DNA of 64,000 nt from Marinimicrobium sp038419845 (GCF_038419845.1 NZ_JBCAQT010000003.1:234338-298337), one strand, 5' to 3'; shown: positions 52,521-62,623, counted from the stretch's first letter. Notes: generated from the sequence alone by a model not told the origin. Translations and numbers: made by a program.

Positions 52521-55500
52521 TCAACTTCTTAATGTGGAGTTTTTGTAAGAGTTAGACCTACTTCGTTTGAATGTTTCTGCCTGTTCGAATATTTCCTTAT
52601 ACACCTCACCCCTATCAATCGGGGGATAGCCAAATTCGTCCAGGAGGACGATCAGGTCGGCTTTTAGCTCGTATTTGATGTCATCTCGCTTGCTCCAGTC
52701 CATGTATTTGGCTTTGTCGTCCACCACGGACTTCACTGCCTTCGCCAGCTCTTTGAGCTTATCATCGGGATAGCTGAAGTCGTATTTGTGCATCAGGCTG
52801 TTGAGGATGTCGTAAAAGGCTTTTTCTTCCAGGTCGATATCCAGGTCGGCGTAGGAGCCGATTTCGGATTTGAGTTTTTCGATCAGCGCCATATAGCGGT
52901 CAATGATGTTGTCGGCAAAGTCGTCGGCGACTTCGCCCCGGTAGAGGTTAGCGTCGTCTCGCTCGTTGTACTTCTCTACCAGGCTCTGGAGCTGTTTGGA
53001 GAAGTCGATGCCTTTGGCGCGGTTGACTTTGCGGAAGTCTGAGATGGCCTTGGCCAGTAGCTGTTGAAGCAGCTTGATCTTGGTGTTGGGCAGTTTGATC
53101 TTTTCGATTCGGGCGAGGTAGTCGTCATCAAAGAGGTTCACCTCTCCATCACCTCCCTCCCCCATTTTGATGATCTCTTCTACGCCGTCGGAGCGGAGCG
53201 CTTCGGTGATCATCTCGCGGACGCGGGCGTTCATCTGGGCGGTATCCGGGGCGTCGCCTTTGGTGAGCTTGGCGACTATAGAGCGCACTGCCAGGTAGAA
53301 ATGCACATGGTCGCGTTCGGTCTGGGTGAGCAACTCGCTGCCGCTGCAGATATCGTAGGCGGCCTTCATGCGCCGGACCAGGTGCATAAAGCGCTTTTCT
53401 ATGTCCTGGGTGAGCTGGGCGAATTCCGAGGCCATGTTCAGGCAGTGGAGCTGCTCCACCGGTGTGCCGGTGGAGAACGGCCTAGAATCGAACTTGTGGA
53501 AGATCTTACCCAGAAGGTCCAAGTGGTCTTTGACCACGATGGCGGAGTGCTCGATCTCTTCAATATTCTGGCTGTCGGCCTTGTTGTAGTGCGCCAGGGC
53601 CAGGTTCATCTGTTTCTTAATGCCGATGTAATCCACGACCAGGCCTTTATTCTTCCCTTCCAGCTTTCGGTTGACTCGGGAGATGGTCTGGATCAGGTTG
53701 TGGCGCTGGACGGGTTTGTCGATGTACATGGTGTCCAGCTCGGGGACATCGAAGCCGGTCAGCCACATGTCCACGACGATGGCGATTTTGAAGTTGGACT
53801 TTCGCTTTTTAAACTGCCGGTCCAGCTCTTTCCGGTAGTCCTTGGTGCCCAGGAGCTTGTAAAGCGCCTCTTCATCATCCTTGCCTCGGGTGGCCACCAG
53901 GTTCATGCGGGCCATGGGCTTGATGTCTTTCTGTTCCTGCTCGGAAAGCTCACTGCCCTCTTCGCAGGCCCTGATGTCGACCCATTCCGGCCGTAAATAG
54001 ACCACTTCCTGGTAGAGCTGCCAGGCGATTTGGCGGTTGGCGCAGACGAACATGGCCTTACCGCAGAGAGTGGAGCCTTCATTGATGCGGTTTTCGTAGT
54101 GATGGACAAAATCCACGGCCACGGCGCGAATGCGATCCGGGTCACCCAGGATCATGCCCATATTGGCACTGGCTTTCTTGCTCTCCTCTACCGCGTACTC
54201 GGTAGCGCCCTCTTCCGCACATCGGTCGTAATAGTCTTCAATTTCCTTGAGTTTGCTGTTATCCAGCACGACTTTGGCGGCGCGGCCCTCGTAGACGATG
54301 GGCACGGTGATCTCGTCCTTGACGGACTCGGTCATGGTGTAGCTGTCCACGACCTCGCCGAACACATCCACGGTGGCATCAATGGGCGTGCCGGTAAAGC
54401 CTACATAGGTGGCGTTGGGCAGTGAGTCGTGCAGGTACTTGGCAAAGCCGTAGGTGCGGCGCACGCCGTGTTTCTCACTGAAGGTCAGCTTCTGGTCCAA
54501 GTTCAGTTGGCTGCGGTGCGCTTCGTCGGAGATGCAGATGACGTTGGAGCGCTCGGTGAGCAGCTGCGTATCTTCGGTGAATTTGTGGATGGTGGTCAGA
54601 AAGACCCCGCCGCTATTGCGACCCTGGAGTTGCTCCCTCAGGTCTTGCCGGCTGCCTACGCTCTGTACATGTTGATCGCCAATATACTGTTTGGCGTTCA
54701 CAAACTGCTCGGAGAGCTGGCTATCAAGGTCGGTTCGGTCGGTAATCAGGACTATGGTGGGGCTTTCAAGCGCCACACTGCGCATCAGCAAGCGGGCGAG
54801 AAACAGCATGGTGAAGCTCTTGCCGCAGCCGGTAGCGCCAAAGTAGGTACCGCCCTTCCCGTCCCCTTCTGGCCGGCGATGCTCCAGAATATTGGCGTAG
54901 AGCTTGGTGGCGGCGTAATACTGGGGGTAGCGGCAAAGGATTTTTTCCTCTTTGTGGGACTTATCCGGAAAGTAGATAAAGTGCCGAATGACCTCCAGCA
55001 GCCGGTGTTTGGCAAACAGTCCCCGCACCAAGCTGTAGAGCGACCCTATGCCGTTGGGCTCCTCATTATCGTGCCCGTCGATGCGCCGCCAAGCATAGTA
55101 GAACTCATAGGGCGCGAAGAAAGAGCCCATTTTGCTGTTGGCGCCATCGCTGATGACACACAGGGCGTTGTACTTGAACAGCTCCGGGATATCCCGCCGA
55201 TAGCGGGTGGTGAGCTGAATATAGGCCTCATGTACGCCGACCTCCTCCCGAACAGCGCTTTTGAACTCAAAGACCACCAGGGGCAGACCGTTGATATAGA
55301 GAATGGCATCGGGAATGCGCTTCTCGGTGCCCACAATCTCCATCTGGTTGACGAGCCTATAGGTGTTGATGTCGGCACCGTAAGCGGCATGCCGCTCACT
55401 GACCGGCATTGCGCTGTCAACGGTGGTGAGCTGGTGATCTTGGGGACGGCGGACTTGGGGGAGGCTGCTGTAGTCGAGCAGCTGGATGTAGAGGTCTTTC

Positions 55501-55796
55501 TTCTTGTGATCTTCCCGCCTTAGCAAAAAACCCTCGCTCACGAGCTTCATAATGGCTTTGTTGCTGTCGTAGAGGTCGGCGGAGGAGTAATTTTCGAGCT
55601 TTCGGACGATGGCGCGAATTTCACCATCGGTAATGCCCTCGGCCGCATAGCGCTTGCGGAGGTAAGCCTCCAGGTCTGCGCTTAACAGGACCTCCTGGTG
55701 CTCACGAGCGATAGCTGCCCCTGTGATATGGGGATAGCCCTGGTCACCCAGCAGGTCAATAATCGCTTGCTCCAGCTTTTCCTCGTTAAAAGCCAT
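52521..55796 (-). CDS. hsdR: Type I restriction endonuclease subunit R
   Basis: Motor and nuclease subunit (1091 residues) of a type I restriction-modification complex. The nuclease core PDAILYINGLPLVVFEFKS has the PD...ExK pattern. The superfamily 2 translocase follows with Walker A FGATGCGKSFTM and the DEAD-box-like ISDEAHRSQL, then GFTGTPID and QTISRVNRK (motif VI). The last 60 residues form the HsdM/S-binding tail. The ATG at 55796 is 84 bp after hsdS. The 3' end (below about 52600) becomes A/T-rich like the gene that follows. Confidence 0.95.
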   Translation of the reverse strand: MAFNEEKLEQAIIDLLGDQGYPHITGAAIAREHQEVLLSADLEAYLRKRYAAEGITDGEIRAIVRKLENYSSADLYDSNKAIMKLVSEGFLLRREDHKKKDLYIQLLDYSSLPQVRRPQDHQLTTVDSAMPVSERHAAYGADINTYRLVNQMEIVGTEKRIPDAILYINGLPLVVFEFKSAVREEVGVHEAYIQLTTRYRRDIPELFKYNALCVISDGANSKMGSFFAPYEFYYAWRRIDGHDNEEPNGIGSLYSLVRGLFAKHRLLEVIRHFIYFPDKSHKEEKILCRYPQYYAATKLYANILEHRRPEGDGKGGTYFGATGCGKSFTMLFLARLLMRSVALESPTIVLITDRTDLDSQLSEQFVNAKQYIGDQHVQSVGSRQDLREQLQGRNSGGVFLTTIHKFTEDTQLLTERSNVICISDEAHRSQLNLDQKLTFSEKHGVRRTYGFAKYLHDSLPNATYVGFTGTPIDATVDVFGEVVDSYTMTESVKDEITVPIVYEGRAAKVVLDNSKLKEIEDYYDRCAEEGATEYAVEESKKASANMGMILGDPDRIRAVAVDFVHHYENRINEGSTLCGKAMFVCANRQIAWQLYQEVVYLRPEWVDIRACEEGSELSEQEQKDIKPMARMNLVATRGKDDEEALYKLLGTKDYRKELDRQFKKRKSNFKIAIVVDMWLTGFDVPELDTMYIDKPVQRHNLIQTISRVNRKLEGKNKGLVVDYIGIKKQMNLALAHYNKADSQNIEEIEHSAIVVKDHLDLLGKIFHKFDSRPFSTGTPVEQLHCLNMASEFAQLTQDIEKRFMHLVRRMKAAYDICSGSELLTQTERDHVHFYLAVRSIVAKLTKGDAPDTAQMNARVREMITEALRSDGVEEIIKMGEGGDGEVNLFDDDYLARIEKIKLPNTKIKLLQQLLAKAISDFRKVNRAKGIDFSKQLQSLVEKYNERDDANLYRGEVADDFADNIIDRYMALIEKLKSEIGSYADLDIDLEEKAFYDILNSLMHKYDFSYPDDKLKELAKAVKSVVDDKAKYMDWSKRDDIKYELKADLIVLLDEFGYPPIDRGEVYKEIFEQAETFKRSRSNSYKNSTLRS

Positions 55797-55880
55797 TATC
55801 CTCGGTCTCTTAAGCGTCCTGTCGGGCTAGTTTGGCAGATAGATCAGCATTTTGCACCCCACGTGGCTGATTTGTCTGCT

Positions 55881-57320
55881 TTAGGCCAAAGCTTCGTCCA
55901 ACATCTTTTCAGCCTCTGGGATGCGGAGTTCGCCGGAGAGGAGTTTGGGGAGGAGAGTGTCTCGACTTGCGATCAATGTTTCGGACTGCTTGGCATTGAA
56001 AGAAATTCTATCAGCGCACCGCTTTAACAGTTCCTCTACCCAGTTTTGAATCTCCAGCGGTGGAGTGACAACTGGATGGGCGCCTAAATCGGCTCGCGAG
56101 AGTTCCGTCTGCCCAGTGCTTCCCATCCCCAACGCTTCCACGGAACGTTCTATGGACAACATCAATCGTCCAAAAAAATAGGGTTTGAAAACTTCGGTAT
56201 TTGGCCGAACTACTGTCACATGCGAGTCCACGACTGTTGGCTCGTCCAATGAATAAACTTGAGCGATTCGGCCCAATGTGCCTACGCCGGTAGAGTTCAC
56301 CAACACATCACCGATGCTAATTAAACGACCGTCCACTTTCTTTTTCGATGTGTCATGCCGTCTGGCTGGGGTCATATTGATCACGTGATCTCTAATACAT
56401 TTTTGATTTATTACCCTGACACCTCCTTCTTCGACGTACTTTGGTGATATACCTCTACGTAGCTCAGTAGTTACAGATCTGAGAGTATTGATCTCCCAGC
56501 CCTCCGGTATCCACCCCAGTTCCTCGGTGAACTGGAATCGGTTGGGAAAGAGTTGGCGGATATGTTCGGGGAGCGCGTGGAGTTGACCAGGCTTGTCGGT
56601 GCCCTGCTCCCGCAACGCTTGGCGGGTGGCGGCGTTGGCGGCTAGGGGATCGGGTATTTCCTTACCTTCGGCCAAGGCGTTGTCAATCACCGGGTCGAAG
56701 TTCAAGAACCAGCTTTTGAATAGGGTCTGGGCCATGGATTCGAGGGTTTTGTTGGCTTGTTTATTGAGCCGTATCCGGGCATCAAACGAATCCAGGAAAG
56801 CTGATATTTTTTTCTGCTCGGTTAATGGTGGTAGTCGTACAGTTTGCTTCTTCAACTGACCGAGATTGAAACCAGGTACGGCTGCCCCGATACCGTTCTG
56901 GATGATCTCTGCCTGCTTCAGTGGGCTGGAAAAAAGATAATACAAAAAAAGTGGATCTACTTTCTCTGGGTCAGGGGTTAACTTCATTTGCTTGTTGGAA
57001 ATTATGTATTCTGGATAGCGCAGATTGTTAGAGATTAAGCCTATTTGATTGATGGTTCCCCAGCAGGTGAAAACCAAGTCGTTCGTCCTTACAACGGATC
57101 GACGGAACTCCACTGCTTTTTCCAGATCCACAAAAACCAGCCCGTCATCGGACATCCGTTCTCCTACGTCAGTACTTAGATTGCTTCCCCGAATCACCGG
57201 TACGCCGTGACTCTTAAAGTACTTGGAGCTAATCGCTGAGCCGAATGGTCCTGTGGACATCGCGTTTTCGATTGGTGCCGCAATATCTTCTATTTTCTTT
57301 TCGACCCATTTATGCCCCAT
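55881..57320 (-). CDS. hsdS: Type I restriction specificity subunit S
   Basis: DNA-recognition subunit of 479 residues. Two target recognition domains (about residues 5-150 and 275-430) are each followed by a conserved helical spacer: LPPLTEQKKISAFLDSFDAR near 160 and TPPLEIQNWVEELLKRCADR near 440. The start at 57320 (MGHKWVEKK) overlaps the hsdM stop by 11 bp. The two recognition domains are A/T-rich while the central spacer is GC-rich, the mosaic expected from domain swapping. The target sequence cannot be predicted. Confidence 0.93.
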   Translation of the reverse strand: MGHKWVEKKIEDIAAPIENAMSTGPFGSAISSKYFKSHGVPVIRGSNLSTDVGERMSDDGLVFVDLEKAVEFRRSVVRTNDLVFTCWGTINQIGLISNNLRYPEYIISNKQMKLTPDPEKVDPLFLYYLFSSPLKQAEIIQNGIGAAVPGFNLGQLKKQTVRLPPLTEQKKISAFLDSFDARIRLNKQANKTLESMAQTLFKSWFLNFDPVIDNALAEGKEIPDPLAANAATRQALREQGTDKPGQLHALPEHIRQLFPNRFQFTEELGWIPEGWEINTLRSVTTELRRGISPKYVEEGGVRVINQKCIRDHVINMTPARRHDTSKKKVDGRLISIGDVLVNSTGVGTLGRIAQVYSLDEPTVVDSHVTVVRPNTEVFKPYFFGRLMLSIERSVEALGMGSTGQTELSRADLGAHPVVTPPLEIQNWVEELLKRCADRISFNAKQSETLIASRDTLLPKLLSGELRIPEAEKMLDEALA

Positions 57321-58908
57321 AGCCCAACACCTCCAAGTTCTTCTGAATCGCCGCATCCAGTTTCCGCGACTCCTCCATCTGCTGGTACAGGGTGTTGGTT
57401 AGCTCCGCCATCTTAGCTTCGAAAGGGATACCGTCGTCTTCAGCCTCTGCGGCGCCCACGTATCGTCCTGGGGAAAGAGCGTAGTCGTTGGCCTTTATAT
57501 CGTCCAGTGTGGCGGCTTTGCAGAAGCCGGGGACGTCTTCATAGGTCAGGGTGTGCTTGTCGTCCTTCTGAATCGGTTCACCGCGCCAGGCGTGGTAGGT
57601 GTTGGCGATGGTGGCGATGTCGTCGGGGGTCAGCTCTTTGTGGACGCGGCTGATCATACTGCCCATGTTGCGGGCGTCGATAAACAGGGTTTCGCCCTGG
57701 CGGTCGCGGAAGTGTTTGCGACCGTCGGTGAAGGTTTGTGCCTTCTTGTTCTTGGTCAGAAACCAGAGGCAGACGGGAATCTGGGTGGTGTAGAACAGCT
57801 GGCCGGGGAGCGCGATCATGCAGTCGACCAGGTCGTTCTCGATGATTTTCTGGCGAATTTTGCCCTCACCACTGGTATTGGAGGACATGGAGCCGTTGGC
57901 CAGCACAAAGCCGGCGATGCCGTTTTCGCTGAGTTTGGACACCATGTGCAGTATCCAGGCGTAGTTGGCATTGCCGGTGGGCGGTACGTCATAGCCGGCC
58001 CAGCGGGCGTCGTTGGTGAGTTCGTTGTCGGCCCGCCACTGCTTCTGGTTAAAGGGTGGGTTCGCCATGATGAAATCGGCTTTCAGGTCCGGGTGCTGGT
58101 CCTTGAAAAAGGTGTTCGCCGGCACTTCGCCCAGGTTGCCGGCAATGCCGCGAATGGCCAGGTTCATTTTGCCCAGCTTGTAGGTGGTGCCGGTGTACTC
58201 CTGGCCGTAGATGGAGATGTCTTTCTGGTTGCCGGAGTGGTTTTCCACAAACTTGATGGACTGGACAAACATGCCGCCGCTGCCGCAGCAGGGGTCGTAG
58301 ATCTTGCCTTTGTAGGGCTCGATCATTTCCGCGATGACATTGACCACGCATTTGGGCGTATAGAACTCGCCCCCGCCCTTGCCTTCGGCGGCGGCGAACT
58401 TTCCCAGAAAGTATTCGTAGACCCGGCCCACGACGTCGTTTTCGGTATCGGAGGCGGTGTCGATGTTGTTGATGGAGTCGATCAGCGCCGCCAATTTGGC
58501 GGCATCCAGCCCCAGACGGGAGAAGTAGTTGTCCGGCAGCGCGCCGCGCAGGGCCTTGTTGTGCTTCTCCACCGTGCTGAGGGCAGTATCCACCCGCAGG
58601 GCGATATCGTCTTGCTTGGCGTGCTGCACCAGGGTGGACCAGCGGGACTCCTCCGGCAGGTAGAAGACGTTGCGCATGGCGTAGAATTCCACGCGGTCGG
58701 TGTACTTGCCCTTCCCTTCATCCTCCAGCTCCTTCTTGCGGGCCTCAAACTTGTCGCTGGCGAACTTGAGGAAGATCAGACTCAGGACGACGTGCTTGTA
58801 CTCGGAGGATTCCACCGTACCGCGCAGCTTGTTGGCGGTATCCCAGAGGGTTTCTTCGAAGCCCTTGGTGTTTTTGCTCTCTTTAGGTTTGGTCGCGTTC
58901 TTGGTCAT
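57310..58908 (-). CDS. hsdM: Type I restriction modification methyltransferase subunit M
   Basis: N6-adenine methyltransferase subunit of 532 residues. It has the N-terminal HsdM helical domain (FEETLWDTANKLRGTVESSE), the SAM-binding motif YDPCCGSGGMFVQS and the catalytic NPPF motif in FIMANPPFNQKQW. It is the first gene of the minus-strand operon hsdM-hsdS-hsdR-nuclease/NTPase. Methylation by HsdM/HsdS protects host sites from HsdR. Confidence 0.96.
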   Translation of the reverse strand: MTKNATKPKESKNTKGFEETLWDTANKLRGTVESSEYKHVVLSLIFLKFASDKFEARKKELEDEGKGKYTDRVEFYAMRNVFYLPEESRWSTLVQHAKQDDIALRVDTALSTVEKHNKALRGALPDNYFSRLGLDAAKLAALIDSINNIDTASDTENDVVGRVYEYFLGKFAAAEGKGGGEFYTPKCVVNVIAEMIEPYKGKIYDPCCGSGGMFVQSIKFVENHSGNQKDISIYGQEYTGTTYKLGKMNLAIRGIAGNLGEVPANTFFKDQHPDLKADFIMANPPFNQKQWRADNELTNDARWAGYDVPPTGNANYAWILHMVSKLSENGIAGFVLANGSMSSNTSGEGKIRQKIIENDLVDCMIALPGQLFYTTQIPVCLWFLTKNKKAQTFTDGRKHFRDRQGETLFIDARNMGSMISRVHKELTPDDIATIANTYHAWRGEPIQKDDKHTLTYEDVPGFCKAATLDDIKANDYALSPGRYVGAAEAEDDGIPFEAKMAELTNTLYQQMEESRKLDAAIQKNLEVLGYGA

Positions 58909-59360
58909 TACTGCTAGTCCCTGGTAGCGCTAGACTGGCACCTGTTGGCACTCTCTAGGCACTTTAGAAAATAATCATAACCTATTGATATTAAAGTATT
59001 TTAATCCAAAATTTCCCCGTTTTTAGGCTAACTTTATGAGGAATAATACGCCAGATATGCGGCGCATCAAAGTCGCCGAACTATACATCAATCGGCGTAG
59101 TATTTCATGGCTTATCAGGTAGTAATCGGGGTGGTGATTCCAGCTATTGACCCCGCTAAGATGCATCAAACACTTTGCCTCCCATCGGGCAGTCGGCACC
59201 ACGGCGGATACCCTGAGCCGTAACCCCACCCCCTTAGATCATCTCGGCCACCTCCGGCAACTGGGGAGTGATACCAATGATATGTACTATTTGGAGCCTG
59301 TGACGCAGCCCGCAACTGGGTCCTGTTGGTAGTGACCATGGCCAATTGCATCGGGCGTAT
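58909..59360. other. Intergenic region between hsdM and the Gabija genes
   Basis: About 450 bp that should hold the hsdM promoter: an A/T-rich stretch at 58965-59010 precedes hsdM on the minus strand. A short minus-strand frame (59023-59229) has no recognisable domain. I see no tRNA, insertion sequence or clear repeat. Confidence 0.5.
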
Positions 59361-60803
59361 TCACTCAGGGTTAAGTCGAGAACTCGTAGAGATAATGGTT
59401 AGCGACCGGGCCCCGCGAGTGAGCGCTACATATAGCTCTTTCCTGGAGAGAGAGGTCGCGTCCAAAACAATTGCATGATCGAATTCTAGTCCTTTAATCA
59501 GCAGCGTAGTACCAATCAGCCTGCGTCGTCTAATTGGACGGCCTTTATAACGAAACTCGCGGTGATACTGATCGGCGGCTTCCTCGAGAGAAAGTTCTGA
59601 GTGCAACACATTTACATTTAGTACTCCCAGCGCCCGGTAGAGGAGATCGGCACGGACGACTTTAACTCCTTGGGTCTGTTTGAGTGCGAGCAGAAAACCT
59701 CTCATCGCGGAGCTGTCGGGCGAGGCTAGGTAGGCATTGGCCCAGTGAGCCGCTTGAGGATTGCGTGTTCTTGCACCAATATTTACATGCTCGCCACGAA
59801 GAGTTCCGGCAGGTAGATTCTGCTGCACGGCGGTCATACACAGTTTAGAGAATACGATGACCTCGTTAAGTCGATCTGAAGAGGTCCGCGCCCTCTCCAG
59901 CCTTCCAATGAATGAGTACAGGTCTTTCCCTTCGATCTCCTCGATTGATGAGAATCGCCCCCCAAGATTGCGCGAGAGTTTGTGACACTTAGCCTTGTAT
60001 TGCTGGACGCCCTTATGGATGGCAATGACAGTGTGGGCACCCTCACATTGAAAATACCGACATGTATTTCCTTGCGATTGGAACAGCGCTTGTGGATCCC
60101 TGTTGGCAAGTGTGAAGGTGACTTCGAGTGGCAGGTTCGCCTCTAGGTTGATCGGCTCTCCCTGCTCAAGACGCGTACGAACATCCCCTAGCCATGCACC
60201 AAGATTCCCGGCGCCTGCCTGTATCCATCGATGTGGCACATCGAGAGTGCCAAGGCACTCGAATCTTCCTTCGACATCGCGCCTCCAGTCAATCGGATCC
60301 TGTCCTGCAAAATCGAAGATTCCCTGCATCGGGTCACCAAGTACTCGACATGGCAACTCCCGCGCCAGCTTCAGTACAATCCCGTGCTGGGCATTGGAGC
60401 AGTCCTGGTACTCATCAACATATAGCCCCTCATAGGATGCACGTACAATCCTACGGATAAATGCGTGATCGAGAAGATCCGAACAGGCCTCATACAGTGC
60501 GTTCCAACGCCCATTATCAGCGGGGCGTTCATCATTCCAATTCGATGTCCTTGAATAAGAAAGCGAAATTCGTAATACCCAGCTCGCAATAGTATCGATG
60601 CGATATAACCTATCACTGACACCAAGGACGCGCATTTTTCTGCGCAGGGCGTTTACGCCCGCGTAGGTATGGGTCAAGATCAGTTGCCGGCCCGTGCTAC
60701 GGGCCACCGATTCAGCAATTAGGTACGTTTTTCCGTACCCTGCGGGTGCGACTACATATCCTGCACCTTGATACTCAGCTAGTCTGGAAGACAGCTCACA
60801 CAT
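59361..60803 (-). CDS. gajB: Gabija GajB, UvrD-like helicase
   Basis: Superfamily 1 helicase-like protein of 480 residues, the usual size of GajB. Walker A APAGYGKT is at residues 19-26, motif II is VDEYQD at 129-134, then LGDPMQGIFDFAGQDP (motif III) and near the C-terminus KGLEFDHAIVLDA and LYVALTRGARSLTII (motifs V and VI). In Gabija, GajB associates with GajA and senses DNA ends produced during infection. It overlaps gajA by 8 bp on the same strand, as in known systems. Confidence 0.88.
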   Translation of the reverse strand: MCELSSRLAEYQGAGYVVAPAGYGKTYLIAESVARSTGRQLILTHTYAGVNALRRKMRVLGVSDRLYRIDTIASWVLRISLSYSRTSNWNDERPADNGRWNALYEACSDLLDHAFIRRIVRASYEGLYVDEYQDCSNAQHGIVLKLARELPCRVLGDPMQGIFDFAGQDPIDWRRDVEGRFECLGTLDVPHRWIQAGAGNLGAWLGDVRTRLEQGEPINLEANLPLEVTFTLANRDPQALFQSQGNTCRYFQCEGAHTVIAIHKGVQQYKAKCHKLSRNLGGRFSSIEEIEGKDLYSFIGRLERARTSSDRLNEVIVFSKLCMTAVQQNLPAGTLRGEHVNIGARTRNPQAAHWANAYLASPDSSAMRGFLLALKQTQGVKVVRADLLYRALGVLNVNVLHSELSLEEAADQYHREFRYKGRPIRRRRLIGTTLLIKGLEFDHAIVLDATSLSRKELYVALTRGARSLTIISTSSRLNPE

Positions 60804-62508
60804 TGTCGATCCATGCCCGTAAGCTGGTTAGTTGATGAGACAGATCGCTATCCTGGATAGCGTGGTCAGCGAGATAACCGGATATCGCAGAGGACCACTC
60901 ACGGCCCCAGTCTTGCCGCTTGAACCAATTGCTGACCTTTGCCGCCCTGCCGAGGGCGACCCGCAATGCCCGATTGTCGACCCACGAGGCGGAATCTCGT
61001 TCAAACCCCTCACCGTACTGATCCTGTACCTGGTCCAGCACGCGCGCATTGTCATTGATGATGGTCTGAGCCACAACCAACGATGCTGTGACTCCTTCCC
61101 ACGGAAGATCCGCGAACACGCGCTCTTCTATAGATAGCGCATCTTCCCATTTAACGACAGCTATTCCAGTATCTCGCAGTGCTTGTGCATCAGCATCAGA
61201 AAAGTGGGCGGGTGCATCGGAGTCGGCAAGCACTGCGACATCGTAGCCCAGCAGTTTCAGGTTTTCGGCAATCTCCCTAACGTTGCTAGCGCCATTCGCA
61301 TCGAACAACGCTATTCCGCGATATGAGAAAGACTCCTTCTCCTCAACCGAAGTCCAGTGGTCATCTAACCCACGCAAAAAACCAACTTCGGTAGCACCTT
61401 CGCAAACGACTATCTTTGGGGCGAGAAACGCCTCGGCGCCAGTGCGGATTTTTCCCTGGATCGAGTCACCAATAGCAGGCTGGTGCGCGGCGATGATATT
61501 AGTTCTTCCGCCTTCGCAGTGAACGATATGCAAATCATCAACGGTCAGTTCGCGGAGCACTACAGGCGAATGGGTCGTCAGGTAGTATTGTCCGGTATCG
61601 TCGTTCTTCAAATGCTGCAATAACCGAGCAATGCGGTGAGGCTCTAGCCCTACTTCGACCTCATCAAATAGGGTGATATGCGGTGAACGGAGCGCATGCC
61701 TTTGTAAGCCTGTCGTCAGCATGCGTTTGGACCCAAGACCAAGCTGACGCAGTGGCATGTCTCCATCATGCAAGGTTAGCCCGCCCATTCGTACGTTTAT
61801 CGCATCAGTATCAAGATGCGCCTTGTAGGATCCGGCCACATTGACACCAAGTGCGCGGGCGGTCCTCTCGGCGGTTTCTGCCACTGAGTCGAAGCCGGAC
61901 AAGTCCTCTTCGCGTCGCAATTCCAGTGCTGATTTTGCCGCTCGTGCGGCCCCGGCCAGTGATGAGGAGATGTTATCGGTTTCGGTAAGCTGACTCAGGA
62001 TCGAGCCGCGCGACCAAGTAAGGTGACGGTCAGAGGCAGCACCGATTAGGGTAACTGCTACCTTCGCGCGGTCGGCCGCCCTAAACGGAACGCCTTCATT
62101 ATCATCACTCTTTATAACAAACCATTTAGGCTCCAAGTCATCGGTGACTACCAGACGAATGCACAACGCGTCTTCTAGATCGGCTCCTGGGTCCTCGGTA
62201 CGGGCACACGTCTCGGCATTCCATCCGCACAGCTCATGCCCGTATTTTTCGAGATCACGGAACTCGTCTGGCAAGTCACCCAGAACAATCTCTATGGAAA
62301 TCAAGTTGTTCGGATTACATCGGTGGAAGTCAGCGTCATCAAAGGCGAGGTTCCATTGCGGATGAAAAACGCGGCGTATCGCTTCAAGAATTGTCGATTT
62401 TGTTGAGTCACCGCGACCGATCAAACAAACTAATTTTGCAGAAGGAACGGTCCAATCAAGCTCTCGAATGCCCCGAAAGTTTCTAATCGAAATATGTCTT
62501 ATCCGCAT
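60796..62508 (-). CDS. gajA: Gabija GajA, OLD-family ATPase/TOPRIM nuclease
   Basis: A 570-residue ATPase-nuclease, matching GajA in length and order. The ABC-type ATPase begins IRNFRGIRELDW with a P-loop GRGDSTKS at 31-38, where the usual last glycine before lysine is threonine. Walker B is ITLFDEVEVGLEPHR (D282, E283) and the H-loop is TTHSP. The TOPRIM nuclease follows: KIVVCEGATEV (E370, E374) and VAVLADSDAP (D429, D431). It is the first gene of the gajAB operon. GajA nicks phage DNA when nucleotide pools fall. Class 2 OLD (OLD plus UvrD helicase) is the same arrangement. Confidence 0.88.
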   Translation of the reverse strand: MRIRHISIRNFRGIRELDWTVPSAKLVCLIGRGDSTKSTILEAIRRVFHPQWNLAFDDADFHRCNPNNLISIEIVLGDLPDEFRDLEKYGHELCGWNAETCARTEDPGADLEDALCIRLVVTDDLEPKWFVIKSDDNEGVPFRAADRAKVAVTLIGAASDRHLTWSRGSILSQLTETDNISSSLAGAARAAKSALELRREEDLSGFDSVAETAERTARALGVNVAGSYKAHLDTDAINVRMGGLTLHDGDMPLRQLGLGSKRMLTTGLQRHALRSPHITLFDEVEVGLEPHRIARLLQHLKNDDTGQYYLTTHSPVVLRELTVDDLHIVHCEGGRTNIIAAHQPAIGDSIQGKIRTGAEAFLAPKIVVCEGATEVGFLRGLDDHWTSVEEKESFSYRGIALFDANGASNVREIAENLKLLGYDVAVLADSDAPAHFSDADAQALRDTGIAVVKWEDALSIEERVFADLPWEGVTASLVVAQTIINDNARVLDQVQDQYGEGFERDSASWVDNRALRVALGRAAKVSNWFKRQDWGREWSSAISGYLADHAIQDSDLSHQLTSLRAWIDNV

Positions 62509-62623
62509 TGTTTTCCTTAATTAGTACTTTTCGTAAAGTATAACGCAAGCCCTTCCTGACACCGTAATAGCCACAATTGTACAGATAAAGGGAAGAGTGT
62601 GGTGGTATCGCACGGAGCAATCC

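Noticed and set aside
59023..59229. Short minus-strand frame upstream of hsdM
   Set aside because: No domain and no ribosome site; intergenic.
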